This document shows positions 42,349 to 51,265 of a stretch of DNA of 64,000 bases, one piece after another. Location: NCBI GenBank assembly GCA_963851105.1, contig CAWKNP010000002.1, forward strand, positions 310,001 through 374,000. Reading direction: 5' to 3'. The first letter of the stretch is position 1; every line of letters begins with the position of its first letter. The position numbers were made by a program, and so were the translations under genes. The notes beneath the pieces are model-generated. The model made no database searches. It was not told where the DNA came from and saw only the letters and a program-made list of their open reading frames with translations. This DNA comes from DATARN01 sp963851105. Its GTDB lineage: Bacteria > Actinomycetota > Acidimicrobiia > Acidimicrobiales > Palsa-688.

Positions 42349-43221
42349 TCAGATGTTCGTCTCGTCCGGCGGGGTGATGTTGGGGTCGGGAAGGGCGCCG
42401 GTACCCGCCAGGCCGGTCGCCGGTTCCGGGGCGTGGGTGCCCACGACGTAGGACGTCATCGAGAGCCCGCCATAGGCATAGCCGTCGACCAGCACCTCGG
42501 CGGGATGCCCGGCGACGCCGGCCAAGGCGGCGATGTAGACGAGGGGAAGAAAGTGCTCGGGTGTCGGTACCGCCGAGCGGAAGTCGGCGTGGCTGACGAC
42601 GCGCAGGACGTCGGAGGGGGAGGCGGTCATTTCGGCGCGCACCGCATCGTCGAAGCGTTGGGCCCAGTCGAAGCCGCCGTCGGGCTGGCCCCAATCGAGA
42701 CGGCCGAGGTTGTGGACAGCGTTGCCACTGCCGAGGATCAGCACGCCCTGCTGCCGCAGGGGGGCGAGCTTGGCTCCCAGCTCAAGGTGGTACTCGAAGG
42801 GTTTGAGGCCGTTGATCGACAACTGCACCACTGGCACGTCAGCCGCGGGGAAAAGATGGGTCAGAACGGACCACGAACCGTGGTCGAGTCCCCAGCTGTC
42901 GACATCCGAGCCCACCCAGAGCGGCTCGGCCACCTCCCCGACCATCTCGGCCAGACCGGGATCGCCGGGCGCGGGGTAGTCGAACGCGAACAACTCCGGC
43001 GCGAAGCCGTAAAAGTCGTGGATGGTCTTGGGCTGGGCCATGGCCGTGACCGCGGTGGCCTGGATGTACCAGTGAGCCGAGATGACCAGTACGGCGCGCG
43101 GGCGGGGGAGCGAGGCACCGAAGGCCCGCCAGGATTCGGTGTAGCGGTTGCGTTCGAGGGCGTTCATCGGGCTGCCATGGCCGATGAAGGCGGCGGGAAA
43201 CAAGAAATTTCCATTCGTCAC
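42349..43221 (-). CDS. ygiD: LigB-type extradiol dioxygenase, YgiD/4,5-DOPA dioxygenase family
   Basis: A 290-residue class III extradiol ring-cleavage dioxygenase. Metal ligands and active-site His are visible: AAFIGHGSPMNAL, ISAHWYIQATAV, LDHGSWSVLTHLFP, and PTPEHFLPLVYIAAL. Length and motifs match the E. coli YgiD family, which cleaves DOPA and related catechols; the natural bacterial substrate is unclear. ATG is at 43221. It lies 62 bases upstream of the ECF sigma gene on the same strand and diverges from a small membrane protein gene. Confidence 0.92.
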   Translation of the reverse strand: MTNGNFLFPAAFIGHGSPMNALERNRYTESWRAFGASLPRPRAVLVISAHWYIQATAVTAMAQPKTIHDFYGFAPELFAFDYPAPGDPGLAEMVGEVAEPLWVGSDVDSWGLDHGSWSVLTHLFPAADVPVVQLSINGLKPFEYHLELGAKLAPLRQQGVLILGSGNAVHNLGRLDWGQPDGGFDWAQRFDDAVRAEMTASPSDVLRVVSHADFRSAVPTPEHFLPLVYIAALAGVAGHPAEVLVDGYAYGGLSMTSYVVGTHAPEPATGLAGTGALPDPNITPPDETNI

Positions 43222-43290
43222 GGTCGTACGCTACGTCGCCGGTGGGCGATCAAATCTGCTGAACGCGTTTTCTCTCCGTCCTGGGGGGGA

Positions 43291-43524
43291 ATGAAAGACG
43301 ATGTCATGCTGACCATCATTCTTGCCTTCCTCGCGGCTTGGCTCGTGCTTTCCCTCTTGTCAGGTGTGGCCGTCGGAACCTTCATCCGGCGATTGGATAC
43401 CCCCGTCCCGGCGCGGCGTCGCCATCCGCTGTGGAAGTTGGTGCCCACTACCAGGAGAAACGGAATGCCGGTGCTTTTGGTGGCCCGCACCAGCGGTGCC
43501 CCCTCCCGCAGCCCCCGGCGGTAG
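43291..43524 (+). CDS. small single-pass membrane protein (77 aa)
   Basis: A 77-residue product with one transmembrane helix (MLTIILAFLAAWLVLSLLSG) and a basic cytoplasmic tail (RRLDTPVPARRRHPLWKLVP). ATG 43291 has a run of G directly upstream; an in-frame ATG at 43306 is also possible. No family was recognised. It is convergent with the FGLLP-type gene, 16 bases away. Confidence 0.5.
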   Translation: MKDDVMLTIILAFLAAWLVLSLLSGVAVGTFIRRLDTPVPARRRHPLWKLVPTTRRNGMPVLLVARTSGAPSRSPRR

Positions 43525-43540
43525 ACGCGCCACAAACCGC

Positions 43541-45463
43541 TCAGCGGACGTCGAAATCGCCTTCGGTTGCCAGTTCGGCTTCTTGGCGCACCGGGCGGTA
43601 CCGGAAATAGGCCCAGAAGGCCAGCGTGCCGAGCCCGAAGAGGAGGTAGAGGCCGAACACGGCCAGCTTGGCGGGCGTGGAACTGTGCCCCACGTAGCCG
43701 GAACCTGGTTGCAGCAGGACCTGGACGGTTACGAATATGGCGAAGGCGAACAGCAGCCCCCAGGCCACACGGTTCCACTCCTTGACCCGGCTGCCATCGA
43801 GGAACCGCATGGGCAGCAGCCCCACGACGGTGCTCTCCAGGCCGATCACGAATGCCCCGCACAGCGCCGACTCGAGAAGGATCGTCCAGAAGCCGGCATG
43901 GGAACCCATAGTCACCCCCGAGACCGGGACCCTCGCCACCCACGCCACGAAGGCCAGCACCATGACCACCAGCGAGGAGACCGCGGCCAGCCGCCCGCTG
44001 GCGCGGGGCTCGAGCTCGTGGTGGAACACGAAGACGGCCAGCAACCCGTAGAGGTAGCCGGGCTGGAAGTGCATCAGGCGCGAGATGAGCACGAGCGCGG
44101 CCGCTACCAGCACCGTTCCCGGCATGACGAGGATCTGCCCTCGGTCTCGGAAACGCTTCCCGAAGTACAAGAACGTGGGGATGGCGAACCCGATCGTGGT
44201 GACCGCCACCGCCACCGCCAGCCCGAGGGCCAACGCCAGCGACGATAGGTTGAAGCCGAACTCCGGTGTGAGCAGGGCGTACAGCACCCCGCCCGCGGCC
44301 AGGAAAATGGGGAACAGGATGCGCTGGTTGAGGTCGCCGACGATCTCGTTGAGTGGTCGGTGCAGGTGCAACCAGCCGCGCACCTCCTCGTAGTGCTCCT
44401 GGAGGGTCGAGTTGAAGACCTGGGACGGGAATCCCAGCACGATCAGCAACAACGCGGTGATCCCTGCGCTCAGCAGCGCCGAGTGCAGGGTCAGCGAAAT
44501 CTGGCGAGGCTCGTTGACCGACGTCACGAACGAGCTGCGATGGACGCTGCTCGGCGTGATCCGGAACGGCGCCGTACCGAGGACTGGTTGGCCGCTGCCT
44601 CGGCACGAGCTGGTCACCTGGTGGTTGCCTACCTTGGCGCTGCCGGGCGCCGACAACCCGCCGACGTGCACGTGGCCCGAACTGTCAGGGGATCCGGCAC
44701 CGAAACGGGTGTCGTCGAAGGAGAAGTAGACCGTCGAGCATCGGGCGGGGTAGTTCGAGCCCGCCACGTTGATCCCGATGCCCGGCGGCCCGAACGGCTG
44801 GCCGGTCGGCGAGAGGGCTCCGAGGGTCGGCTGGCCAAATGTGACCGCCGGCGGGAGCAGCATCGTCGAGGTGGTGGTCGTCTCCCCGGGCGCCAGGGGA
44901 AGGGTGCTCGTGGTGGAGGTCGATGTCGAGCTGGAGGTGGAAGTAGAGGTTGTGCTGGACGACGACGTGGTGGTGGTCGGTCTCGTTGTCGTGGTGGATT
45001 TGGGCGTCGTGGTGGTGGTGGTGGTGGTGGTCGTTGTGGTCGTGGTTGACACCGGGCAGGCGATGGTGATCCGGCCGGACTGACCGGTTGCAGTGGAATA
45101 GTGCGAGTCGCCGTTGTAGTGAGCAAATGCCTGGTAGGTCCCATTCGGCAGGCCCGTGATGGTGGCCCCGGTCGACCCGCCCGAAAGGGTGCCCGATGCC
45201 CCCTTGGGACCGACGGTGAAGCTGACGCTGCCTGACGGTGTGAAGTCCTGCGTGCCGCTGACCGTTGCCGAGACGATGGCGGCATCGCAGGTTCGCCCGT
45301 TGCCGAGTGAAACATTGACGGTGGGCGGCGGCGGCGGCGGGATGGTGGTTTGGGCGGTCGCCTGGGTCGCGGCCAGCCAGGCGAGGGCGGTCAGCGCCAC
45401 TACGGCCGCCACTACAGCCGCCACGGCACCAACCGACGACACCCTCGCCCCCTGGGGTTTCAT
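43541..45463 (-). CDS. large membrane protein with Thr-rich stalk (FGLLP-motif type)
   Basis: A 640-residue protein. A signal/anchor (VSSVGAVAAVVAAVVALTAL), an Ig-like domain (SGSVSFTVGPKGASGTLSGG), a stalk at about residues 138-200 made almost only of Thr and Ser, a second beta domain, and then about eight transmembrane helices from residue 345. ESTVVGLLPMRFLDGSRVKE matches the GLLP-type signature after which NCBI names FGLLP motif-containing membrane proteins; I rely on memory for that name. The stalk DNA is a slippage-prone gtg/gtc run. The role is unknown, probably cell-surface. Confidence 0.8.
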   Translation of the reverse strand: MKPQGARVSSVGAVAAVVAAVVALTALAWLAATQATAQTTIPPPPPPTVNVSLGNGRTCDAAIVSATVSGTQDFTPSGSVSFTVGPKGASGTLSGGSTGATITGLPNGTYQAFAHYNGDSHYSTATGQSGRITIACPVSTTTTTTTTTTTTTTPKSTTTTRPTTTTSSSSTTSTSTSSSTSTSTTSTLPLAPGETTTTSTMLLPPAVTFGQPTLGALSPTGQPFGPPGIGINVAGSNYPARCSTVYFSFDDTRFGAGSPDSSGHVHVGGLSAPGSAKVGNHQVTSSCRGSGQPVLGTAPFRITPSSVHRSSFVTSVNEPRQISLTLHSALLSAGITALLLIVLGFPSQVFNSTLQEHYEEVRGWLHLHRPLNEIVGDLNQRILFPIFLAAGGVLYALLTPEFGFNLSSLALALGLAVAVAVTTIGFAIPTFLYFGKRFRDRGQILVMPGTVLVAAALVLISRLMHFQPGYLYGLLAVFVFHHELEPRASGRLAAVSSLVVMVLAFVAWVARVPVSGVTMGSHAGFWTILLESALCGAFVIGLESTVVGLLPMRFLDGSRVKEWNRVAWGLLFAFAIFVTVQVLLQPGSGYVGHSSTPAKLAVFGLYLLFGLGTLAFWAYFRYRPVRQEAELATEGDFDVR

Positions 45464-45700
45464 CCTCCGATGATGGCATCCGGAGGCGTATTTCGGGGGG
45501 CGAAGTCCAAAGATGCCCTATCGACGCGGACCAGAAGCGTTGATATGGTGTTACTTGCATTCTGGCAGGGCTACTTGATGGGTTCGCGTTGCTCCAGACC
45601 CCGGTGACGCGCACAGGAACCAGATCCTTGTGCGACGACCGATGGGATACCGGATGACCGCTTTTCTTTTCCCACGTCGACCAGGCGACCGCCGGCAGCC

Positions 45701-45994
45701 ATGATCTTCAACGCTACCTTCGACTGGAACGAGCGCAGCTGGCGTGACCAGGCGGCATGTCGCGACTGCGCACCCGAGTTGTTCTTTCCCGTCGGGTCGA
45801 CAGGAATGGCCGCGGCCGAGATCCTGGCGGCTCAGGAAGTCTGCGTGGCGTGCCCAGTGCGGGAGGAGTGCCTGCAGTTCGCGTTCAAGACCAACCAGGA
45901 GTCCGGTATCTGGGGCGGCACCACCGAGGATGAGCGCCGGCGGTTACGCAAGGCGTGGCTGGCCGCCCGCCGCCAAGGCGTTGCCGCTCGCTGA
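45701..45994 (+). CDS. WhiB-family iron-sulfur transcriptional regulator
   Basis: A 97-residue actinobacteria-specific regulator. The four [4Fe-4S] ligands are Cys20, Cys48, Cys51 and Cys57 (AACRDCAPELFFPV; VCVACPVREEC), with an extra Cys23. The G[VI]WGG turn is GIWGGTTEDERRRLR, followed by a basic C-terminus. WhiB proteins bind the primary sigma factor and respond to oxygen or nitric oxide. It lies directly upstream of the GGDEF multidomain gene. The 237 bases before it hold no gene and must carry its promoter. Confidence 0.95.
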   Translation: MIFNATFDWNERSWRDQAACRDCAPELFFPVGSTGMAAAEILAAQEVCVACPVREECLQFAFKTNQESGIWGGTTEDERRRLRKAWLAARRQGVAAR

Positions 45995-46101
45995 TCGACG
46001 GTTGCCGCAGACGCCTGTCCCCGTTGACCCCGGACAGGTGGGAAGAAAATACGCGCAGATTGTTCAACCTCGCTCACCCGGCTGCCGACAAGGCCAAGGC
46101 A

Positions 46102-47757
46102 ATGCCCCTGTTCCGGCAACACGCCGACCCGATGACGGCGGAGCTTCGGGTCCTGATCGTCGATGACGACGAGGCATTGCGCTTCATGGCTCGGTTGGGC
46201 CTCGAAGCGGCTGGTTGGACCGTCGCCGAGGCCACCACGGGTGCCGGATGCCTGGCCGCAATGGAGTCCGTCGATCCCGACGTGGTGCTCCTGGACCTGG
46301 CCCTTCCCGACGGCGACGGCATGTCGGTAATGGCCGAGTTGAAGAAGACGGAACGAACATCCTGGGTACCGGTCGTGATCCTTTCGGGCGAGTCGAACCA
46401 ATCCGAGGTGATTCGCCTGCTGCTCGCGGGCGCCCAGGACTACCTGGTCAAACCTTTCTCCTCCGGCGTCCTGCACGCCAGGTTGGTGGCCGCCCGGCGG
46501 GTTTCCCAGGAGCATCGCCGATTGGCGGCGTCCGAACGCGAGCTTCGCCTGCTGGCCGAAAATACGACCGACCTGGTCGTTCGGTGCGGCATCGACGGCA
46601 TCATCAGGTACGTCTCGCCGTCGGTCCATCCACTTCTCGGGTGGCGGCCGGAGGATCTGGTGGGGAACCGGGCCGTGGACCTGTGTCATCCCGACGACGA
46701 GCCCCCCGCCGTCGCGCTCCAGGCTGCCACCTCGGGCGGAACCGTGACCGTGACGCGCCGAGTGCTCCGGGCGGACGGTGGCTACATGTGGGTCGAGTCC
46801 GTGGCTCGCATCGTCACCGACCCCAGCGGGGATCTGGAGATCCAGTCCTCGATGCGGGACGTGACCCGGCGCCTCGCCGACGCGGCGGCGCTGGCTGCCC
46901 TCGCGCTCGACGACGAGCTGACCGGCCTACACAACCGGCGAGGTTTCGTCACCCTCGCCGACCATCAACTCAAGATGGCGGCTCGGGCCGGTCGCACCAC
47001 GCCGCTGTTGTTCATCGACGTCGATGGCATGAAGTCCATCAACGACACCCTCGGCCACAAGGTGGGGGACCAGGCGCTCATCGACGTGGCACAATTTCTC
47101 CGCGCCTCGTGCCGAGCTTCGGATCTGATCGCCCGGATCGGTGGCGACGAGTTCTGCATCCTGTTGACCGACGACGGGGCCGGCGAAGTGGTCGCCGACC
47201 GAATAATGGCGACGCTGCGATCGGGACCGCCGAAAAGGGAACGGCCTTATCGGCTCACCTTGAGCGTTGGCGTCGCGAACCTGGCACCGGGATCGGGCAC
47301 CATCGAAGAGCTCATGGAGCAAGCCGACGCGGCAATGTACAAAGATAAGATCGCGGGGCGCCGCCTCCCAAGGGTCTTGGTCATCGAGGACGATCCACTC
47401 GTGCGGCAGCTGGCAGAGTTGAGCCTGCGCCACCGCTATGAGGTCGCCATCGCCGTCACCGGCGGCGAGGGTCTCGCCAAAGCGCAGTCATTGCGGCCCG
47501 ATCTCGTGCTGCTGGATCTCGGCCTGCCCGACATGGCGGGCAGCGAGGTGCTGCGCCATCTGCGCGCAGCTCCCGCCGGTGGCCTGGTCCAGGTGATCGC
47601 GATGACCGCGGCCGACGGTCGCGATACCGACGGGCAGAGCCTTCACGACGGCGTCGACGATTTCGTGACCAAGCCACTCGACATACCCGTCCTTATGGCC
47701 CGGATCGACCGCGTCTTGCAACGGTCACAGGCGCGGTTCCGCAGAGTGAGCGCCTGA
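46102..47757 (+). CDS. REC-PAS-GGDEF-REC diguanylate cyclase
   Basis: A 551-residue signalling protein with four domains. An N-terminal receiver (LIVDDDEALRF, phospho-Asp in VVLLDLALPDGDG, Lys in YLVKPFSS) is followed by a PAS/PAC domain (NTTDLVVRCGIDGIIRYVSP). The GGDEF cyclase has intact IGGDEF at 347-351 and an RASD inhibitory site five residues before it. The C-terminal receiver has VIEDDPLVRQ, LVLLDLGLPDMAG and VTKPLDIP. It should make c-di-GMP under product inhibition. ATG 46102 has AAGG upstream; ATG 46132 is the alternative. It follows whiB by 107 bases. Confidence 0.92.
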   Translation: MPLFRQHADPMTAELRVLIVDDDEALRFMARLGLEAAGWTVAEATTGAGCLAAMESVDPDVVLLDLALPDGDGMSVMAELKKTERTSWVPVVILSGESNQSEVIRLLLAGAQDYLVKPFSSGVLHARLVAARRVSQEHRRLAASERELRLLAENTTDLVVRCGIDGIIRYVSPSVHPLLGWRPEDLVGNRAVDLCHPDDEPPAVALQAATSGGTVTVTRRVLRADGGYMWVESVARIVTDPSGDLEIQSSMRDVTRRLADAAALAALALDDELTGLHNRRGFVTLADHQLKMAARAGRTTPLLFIDVDGMKSINDTLGHKVGDQALIDVAQFLRASCRASDLIARIGGDEFCILLTDDGAGEVVADRIMATLRSGPPKRERPYRLTLSVGVANLAPGSGTIEELMEQADAAMYKDKIAGRRLPRVLVIEDDPLVRQLAELSLRHRYEVAIAVTGGEGLAKAQSLRPDLVLLDLGLPDMAGSEVLRHLRAAPAGGLVQVIAMTAADGRDTDGQSLHDGVDDFVTKPLDIPVLMARIDRVLQRSQARFRRVSA

Positions 47758-47793
47758 GCCTGGTGGTCCTCGGCTGAGGAGCGGGGGTGTTGG

Positions 47794-47905
47794 GTGAACA
47801 GTTCGGGCTGTCCCCCAGGCCGGATCTGTTCACGGTTCCCGCCCAACCCCGGCCTATGGCGTTCCGTGAACAGTTCGGGCTACTGGGCAAGCCCACACTG
47901 TTCAC
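47794..47905. repeat. two 40-nt hairpin repeats, same family as 18.1-18.4 kb
   Basis: Units at 47794-47833 and 47866-47905, 72 bp apart. Each has GTGAACAG, 24 bases, CTGTTCAC. The second extends to CCGTGAACAG/CTGTTCACGG and has the inner stem GGGCT/AGCCC at the same offset as the first locus. The outer arm ends G:C where the first locus has C:G. They lie between convergent genes, so a terminator role is possible. The whole 47758-48106 gap is non-coding: these repeats followed by GC-rich simple repeats. Confidence 0.78.
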
Positions 47906-48010
47906 GGATCGGGCCGGGCCGAAAGACCGGCCCCTCACTGGCCCCTTGCCGGCCCCTTAGGGCCCTTACCGGCCCCGTCCCGCCCGGCCGGCAGACCAGG
48001 CGCCTCAGCC

Positions 48011-48050
48011 CGGCGCCCGGCGCCCGCCGCCCGCCGCCCGCCGCCCGCCG
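48011..48050. repeat. GC-only short tandem repeat
   Basis: About 40 bases composed of CGGCGCC and then repeated GCCCGCC units, in the gap between two convergent genes just beyond the hairpin repeats. It is a simple-sequence tract likely to vary in length. No function is evident. Confidence 0.45.
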
Positions 48051-48106
48051 TTGCGGTCGCTCGGCCATCCAGAGAGTGCCGGGGAGCTGGGTGCCGGTGA
48101 CGGCCC

Positions 48107-48730
48107 TTAGGCGAGCAACGCTTGGGCCTCGGCGCGGCTGAGCGGGCGGTTGAACAGCGCCGTGCCCGGTTGCTGGCGCCGGCCGCCGGCAGCGAGCAAA
48201 CCTGTGTCTACGGCGTCGAAGCCGAGATCGTCGATCAGCGCGGTCACTGTGGCCTTGGCCCCGTCGTCATCGCCCGCCACGAAGACCACCTGGCGGTCCC
48301 GGGCACCCGGCGGGCGAGCTTCGTCGCGGAGGCGCACAAAGTAGATGGTGTTGAAGGCCTTGACCACGCGGGCGCCCGGCAAGTGGCCCGCCAGAATCTC
48401 GCTCGACGTCGCCGACCCGTCGTCGAGTGCCGCGACGTGGCCGTCGCGGCCCGGGTAGTAGTTGGTGGCGTCGATGACGACCTTGCCGGCGAAGTGCTCA
48501 GCGGGGAGGTCGGGGACCGCCTTGAATGGCACAGCCACGACGACGAGGTCGGCGGCCGATGCAACGTCGGCAGCGGAACCCGCCTGGGCGGATGGACCGA
48601 TCTCCGCGATAAGCGGCGCCAGGGTCGCGGGCTCTCGGCTGTTCGCCACTATCACCGGGTAGCCGAGCGCCGCGAGCCGCCGCGCCAGTGTCGCACCGAT
48701 CATGCCGGCGCCGATGATCCCAACCCTCAT
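48107..48730 (-). CDS. NAD(P)-binding F420-dependent reductase-like protein
   Basis: A 207-residue protein of the NADPH:F420 oxidoreductase-like family. The Rossmann motif is MRVGIIGAGMIGATLARRLA, followed by PVIVANSREP, AADLVVVAVPFKAVPD, KVVIDATNYYPGRDG and VVKAFNTIYFVRL. A similar but shorter paralogue is at 56974-57564. F420 use is family-based, not shown. It diverges from bioA by about 97 bases and converges on the hairpin repeat region. Confidence 0.85.
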   Translation of the reverse strand: MRVGIIGAGMIGATLARRLAALGYPVIVANSREPATLAPLIAEIGPSAQAGSAADVASAADLVVVAVPFKAVPDLPAEHFAGKVVIDATNYYPGRDGHVAALDDGSATSSEILAGHLPGARVVKAFNTIYFVRLRDEARPPGARDRQVVFVAGDDDGAKATVTALIDDLGFDAVDTGLLAAGGRRQQPGTALFNRPLSRAEAQALLA

Positions 48731-48827
48731 TTCGCTTCCTCCGGAGAATCGCCCTTGGCCGGCAACCTACCGGCGGCGGCTGCTGATTCCGACCGACCGG
48801 AGTGTCCGCGTCTGGCAGATTGGCGCC

Positions 48828-50114
48828 GTGCCTGACTCGCCGTCGTGGATCGATCGAGATGCCGCAGTGGTGTGGCACGGCTTCACGCCGATGGCGACGT
48901 ACACCGAGAGCACTCCGGTCATCGTCGAGCGGGGCGATGGCCACTACCTAATCGACGTCGACGGCCGCCGTTACCTCGACGCCATCTCCTCCCTTTGGGT
49001 CAACACCGTCGGACACCGGGTCCCCGAGCTCGACCAGGCCGTGATCGACCAGTTGGGACGCGTCGCCCACTCGACCTTGCTCGGACACGGCAACACGGCG
49101 GTCGTCCAGCTGGCCGAGGCGCTGGCGGCGGTGGTACCAGTCGAATCTCCCCACTTTCTCTTCGCCTCCGACGGCGCCGCGGCTGTCGAGCAGGCGCTCA
49201 AAATGGCGTTCCAGTATTGGGTCAACGCTGGTTCTCCCCGAACGACGTACATGGCCTTCGGCCGTGCGTATCACGGCGACACGATCGGCTCGCTCTCGGT
49301 CGGCGCCGGCGGCTTCGGGACCGACCTGTTCGACCCGCTGCGGTTTCCCGTGCTGCGAGCGCCCGGATTCGCCGACGATCCCGAGCTGGCCACGGCCTGT
49401 GATCTCATCGCAAGCCACCGCCTCGACCTGGCGGCGGTGATCGTGGAACCGCTCGTCCAAGGCGCCGCAGGGATGCAGATGGCGCCGCCGGGGGCCTTCG
49501 CCCGGCTGGGCGAGGTATGCCGGGAACATGACGTGCTCCTGATCGCCGACGAGGTTGCCACCGGATTCGGCCGCAGCGGCACCCTGTTCGCCTGCGAGCA
49601 GTGCGACCTGACGCCCGACCTCCTGTGCCTGGGCAAGGGCATCACAGGCGGCTATCTGCCCCTGTCGGTCTCGGTCGCCTCGGGCCGCGTCTTCGCCGCC
49701 TTCGAAGGGCCCCCCGACCGCGCGTTTTACCACGGTCACTCGTACGGCGGCAACGCCCTGGCCGCGGCAGTCGCCGTGCGCCACCTCGCGCTCTTGGAGG
49801 AGTGGAAGGTTCTTGCCAACGTGGTCGAGCGGGCGGCTCAGCTCGCCGAGTTGTGGGAGCAGGCCCTGGTGGCCGATCCCGCCGTCCAGGAGATCCGCCA
49901 ACGGGGCCTGATGTGCGGCATCGAACTGGCTGCCCCGGCGCCCGACGCCCGGTGGGGGAGTCGGGTCGCGGCGGCGTGCGTCCGGCGGGGGGTGCTGATC
50001 CGGCCCTTGGGCGATGTCGTCGTGGTGATGCCCCCGCTTACCATCACCGCCGGCGAGATCGTGCGCATCGCCGAGGTGGTGCAGCAGGCGATCGCCGAGG
50101 TGTGCCACCCGTGA
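48828..50114 (+). CDS. bioA: adenosylmethionine-8-amino-7-oxononanoate aminotransferase
   Basis: A 428-residue class III PLP aminotransferase that converts KAPA to DAPA in biotin synthesis. It has YLIDVDGRRYLDAISSLWVN near the N-terminus, FASDGAAAVEQALKMAFQYW, IADEVATGFGRSGTLFACE, and the PLP lysine in LCLGKGITGGYLPLSVSV. The GTG start at 48828 gives the normal family N-terminus (WIDRDAAVVWHGFTPM). The stop overlaps bioF by 4 bases. The assignment is supported by the bioF-bioD neighbours. Confidence 0.92.
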   Translation: MPDSPSWIDRDAAVVWHGFTPMATYTESTPVIVERGDGHYLIDVDGRRYLDAISSLWVNTVGHRVPELDQAVIDQLGRVAHSTLLGHGNTAVVQLAEALAAVVPVESPHFLFASDGAAAVEQALKMAFQYWVNAGSPRTTYMAFGRAYHGDTIGSLSVGAGGFGTDLFDPLRFPVLRAPGFADDPELATACDLIASHRLDLAAVIVEPLVQGAAGMQMAPPGAFARLGEVCREHDVLLIADEVATGFGRSGTLFACEQCDLTPDLLCLGKGITGGYLPLSVSVASGRVFAAFEGPPDRAFYHGHSYGGNALAAAVAVRHLALLEEWKVLANVVERAAQLAELWEQALVADPAVQEIRQRGLMCGIELAAPAPDARWGSRVAAACVRRGVLIRPLGDVVVVMPPLTITAGEIVRIAEVVQQAIAEVCHP

Positions 50115-51265
50115 GCTGGCAGGGCTGGCTCGAGGGGGAGCTGGCTCAGATCCGCGGACGGGACCAGTGGCGGGCGTGGCGGACCTTCGACGCCTCGGGT
50201 CCTGAGGGGCGCCTGGCGGGCGTCGAGGGGGAGATGGCGGGGGCGGACACCACCGTGGTGTCGTTCGCATCGAACGACTACCTCGGCCTGTCGTCGCACC
50301 CCGACGTCATCGCGGCCGCCCACGAGGCCCTCGACCGGTGGGGCGCGGGATCGGGATCCTCCCGCCTGGTGGTCGGCACCCGACCTGTCCACTGCGAACT
50401 CGAAGCGGCTCTGGCGCGTTGGAAGGGCACCGAGGCGGCGGTGCTGTTCCCCACCGGGTATAGCGCCAACATTGGTGTGTTGGGGGCATTGCGAGGTGAC
50501 GGGGTGACCATTTTCTCCGACGCCCTCAACCACGCGTCGATCGTCGACGGCTGCCGCTTGGCGCGCGCCGAAGTCGTCGTGTACCCCCATGGCGACGTGG
50601 AGGAGCTGGGCAGCATGCTCCGCCGCAGCGGCGGGCGGGCCGTCGTGGTGAGCGAGACGGTCTTCTCGATGGATGGGGACGCGGCGCCCGTGGAGCGCCT
50701 CATGGAGATCTGCGAGTCCGGTGGCGCCCTATTGGTGCTCGACGAGGCGCACGCGGTGCTCGGGCCTCATGTCGCGGCGGCGGCGCGGCCCGACCTTGAC
50801 CTGATCCTTGTCGGAACCTTGTCGAAGGCTCTCGGATCCCTTGGCGGATTCGTGGCCGCATCGCGGGGTTGGGTGGACTGGCTGGTCAACCGGTCCCGGC
50901 CCTTCATTTTCACCACTGCCCCGCCGCCGCCGGCCGCCGCGGCCGCGCTGGCCGCACTGCGAATCCTGCAGACCGAGGAGGGCGAGCGGTTACGGGAGCG
51001 GCTGCGGGCGAACATTGGCCGGGTGCGGCCGGGACATCCCTCGGCCATCGTTGCCCTCGTCTTGGGCTCGGAGCGCCGCGCTCTCGATGCGGCCGCGGCG
51101 CTCCTCCGCCGGGGCCTCCTGGTACCCGCCATCCGCCCTCCGACGGTGCCCGCGGGGACATCCCGGCTGCGCCTGGCGCTGTCGGCCGCGCATAGCGACG
51201 AGCAGATGGCCGCGCTCGGCGACGCGCTCGACACCCTCGGGCTTGGTTTCCATGCCTCGCCCTGA
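50111..51265 (+). CDS. bioF: 8-amino-7-oxononanoate synthase
   Basis: A 384-residue PLP enzyme of the alpha-oxoamine synthase family that makes KAPA from pimeloyl thioester and alanine. It has SFASNDYLGLSSHPDVIAAA, GSGSSRLVVGTRPVHCELEA, LLVLDEAHAVLGP, and the PLP lysine in VGTLSKALGSLGGFVAAS. GTG start within GTGA overlaps the bioA stop; the end overlaps bioD by 14 bases. The three genes are clearly one operon. Confidence 0.92.
   Translation: MSWQGWLEGELAQIRGRDQWRAWRTFDASGPEGRLAGVEGEMAGADTTVVSFASNDYLGLSSHPDVIAAAHEALDRWGAGSGSSRLVVGTRPVHCELEAALARWKGTEAAVLFPTGYSANIGVLGALRGDGVTIFSDALNHASIVDGCRLARAEVVVYPHGDVEELGSMLRRSGGRAVVVSETVFSMDGDAAPVERLMEICESGGALLVLDEAHAVLGPHVAAAARPDLDLILVGTLSKALGSLGGFVAASRGWVDWLVNRSRPFIFTTAPPPPAAAAALAALRILQTEEGERLRERLRANIGRVRPGHPSAIVALVLGSERRALDAAAALLRRGLLVPAIRPPTVPAGTSRLRLALSAAHSDEQMAALGDALDTLGLGFHASP

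Noticed and set aside
42433..43290. Long plus-strand frame reading through the YgiD gene into the small membrane protein
   Set aside because: The part opposite ygiD is an antisense shadow; only the segment from 43291 has a start, a membrane helix and plausible composition.
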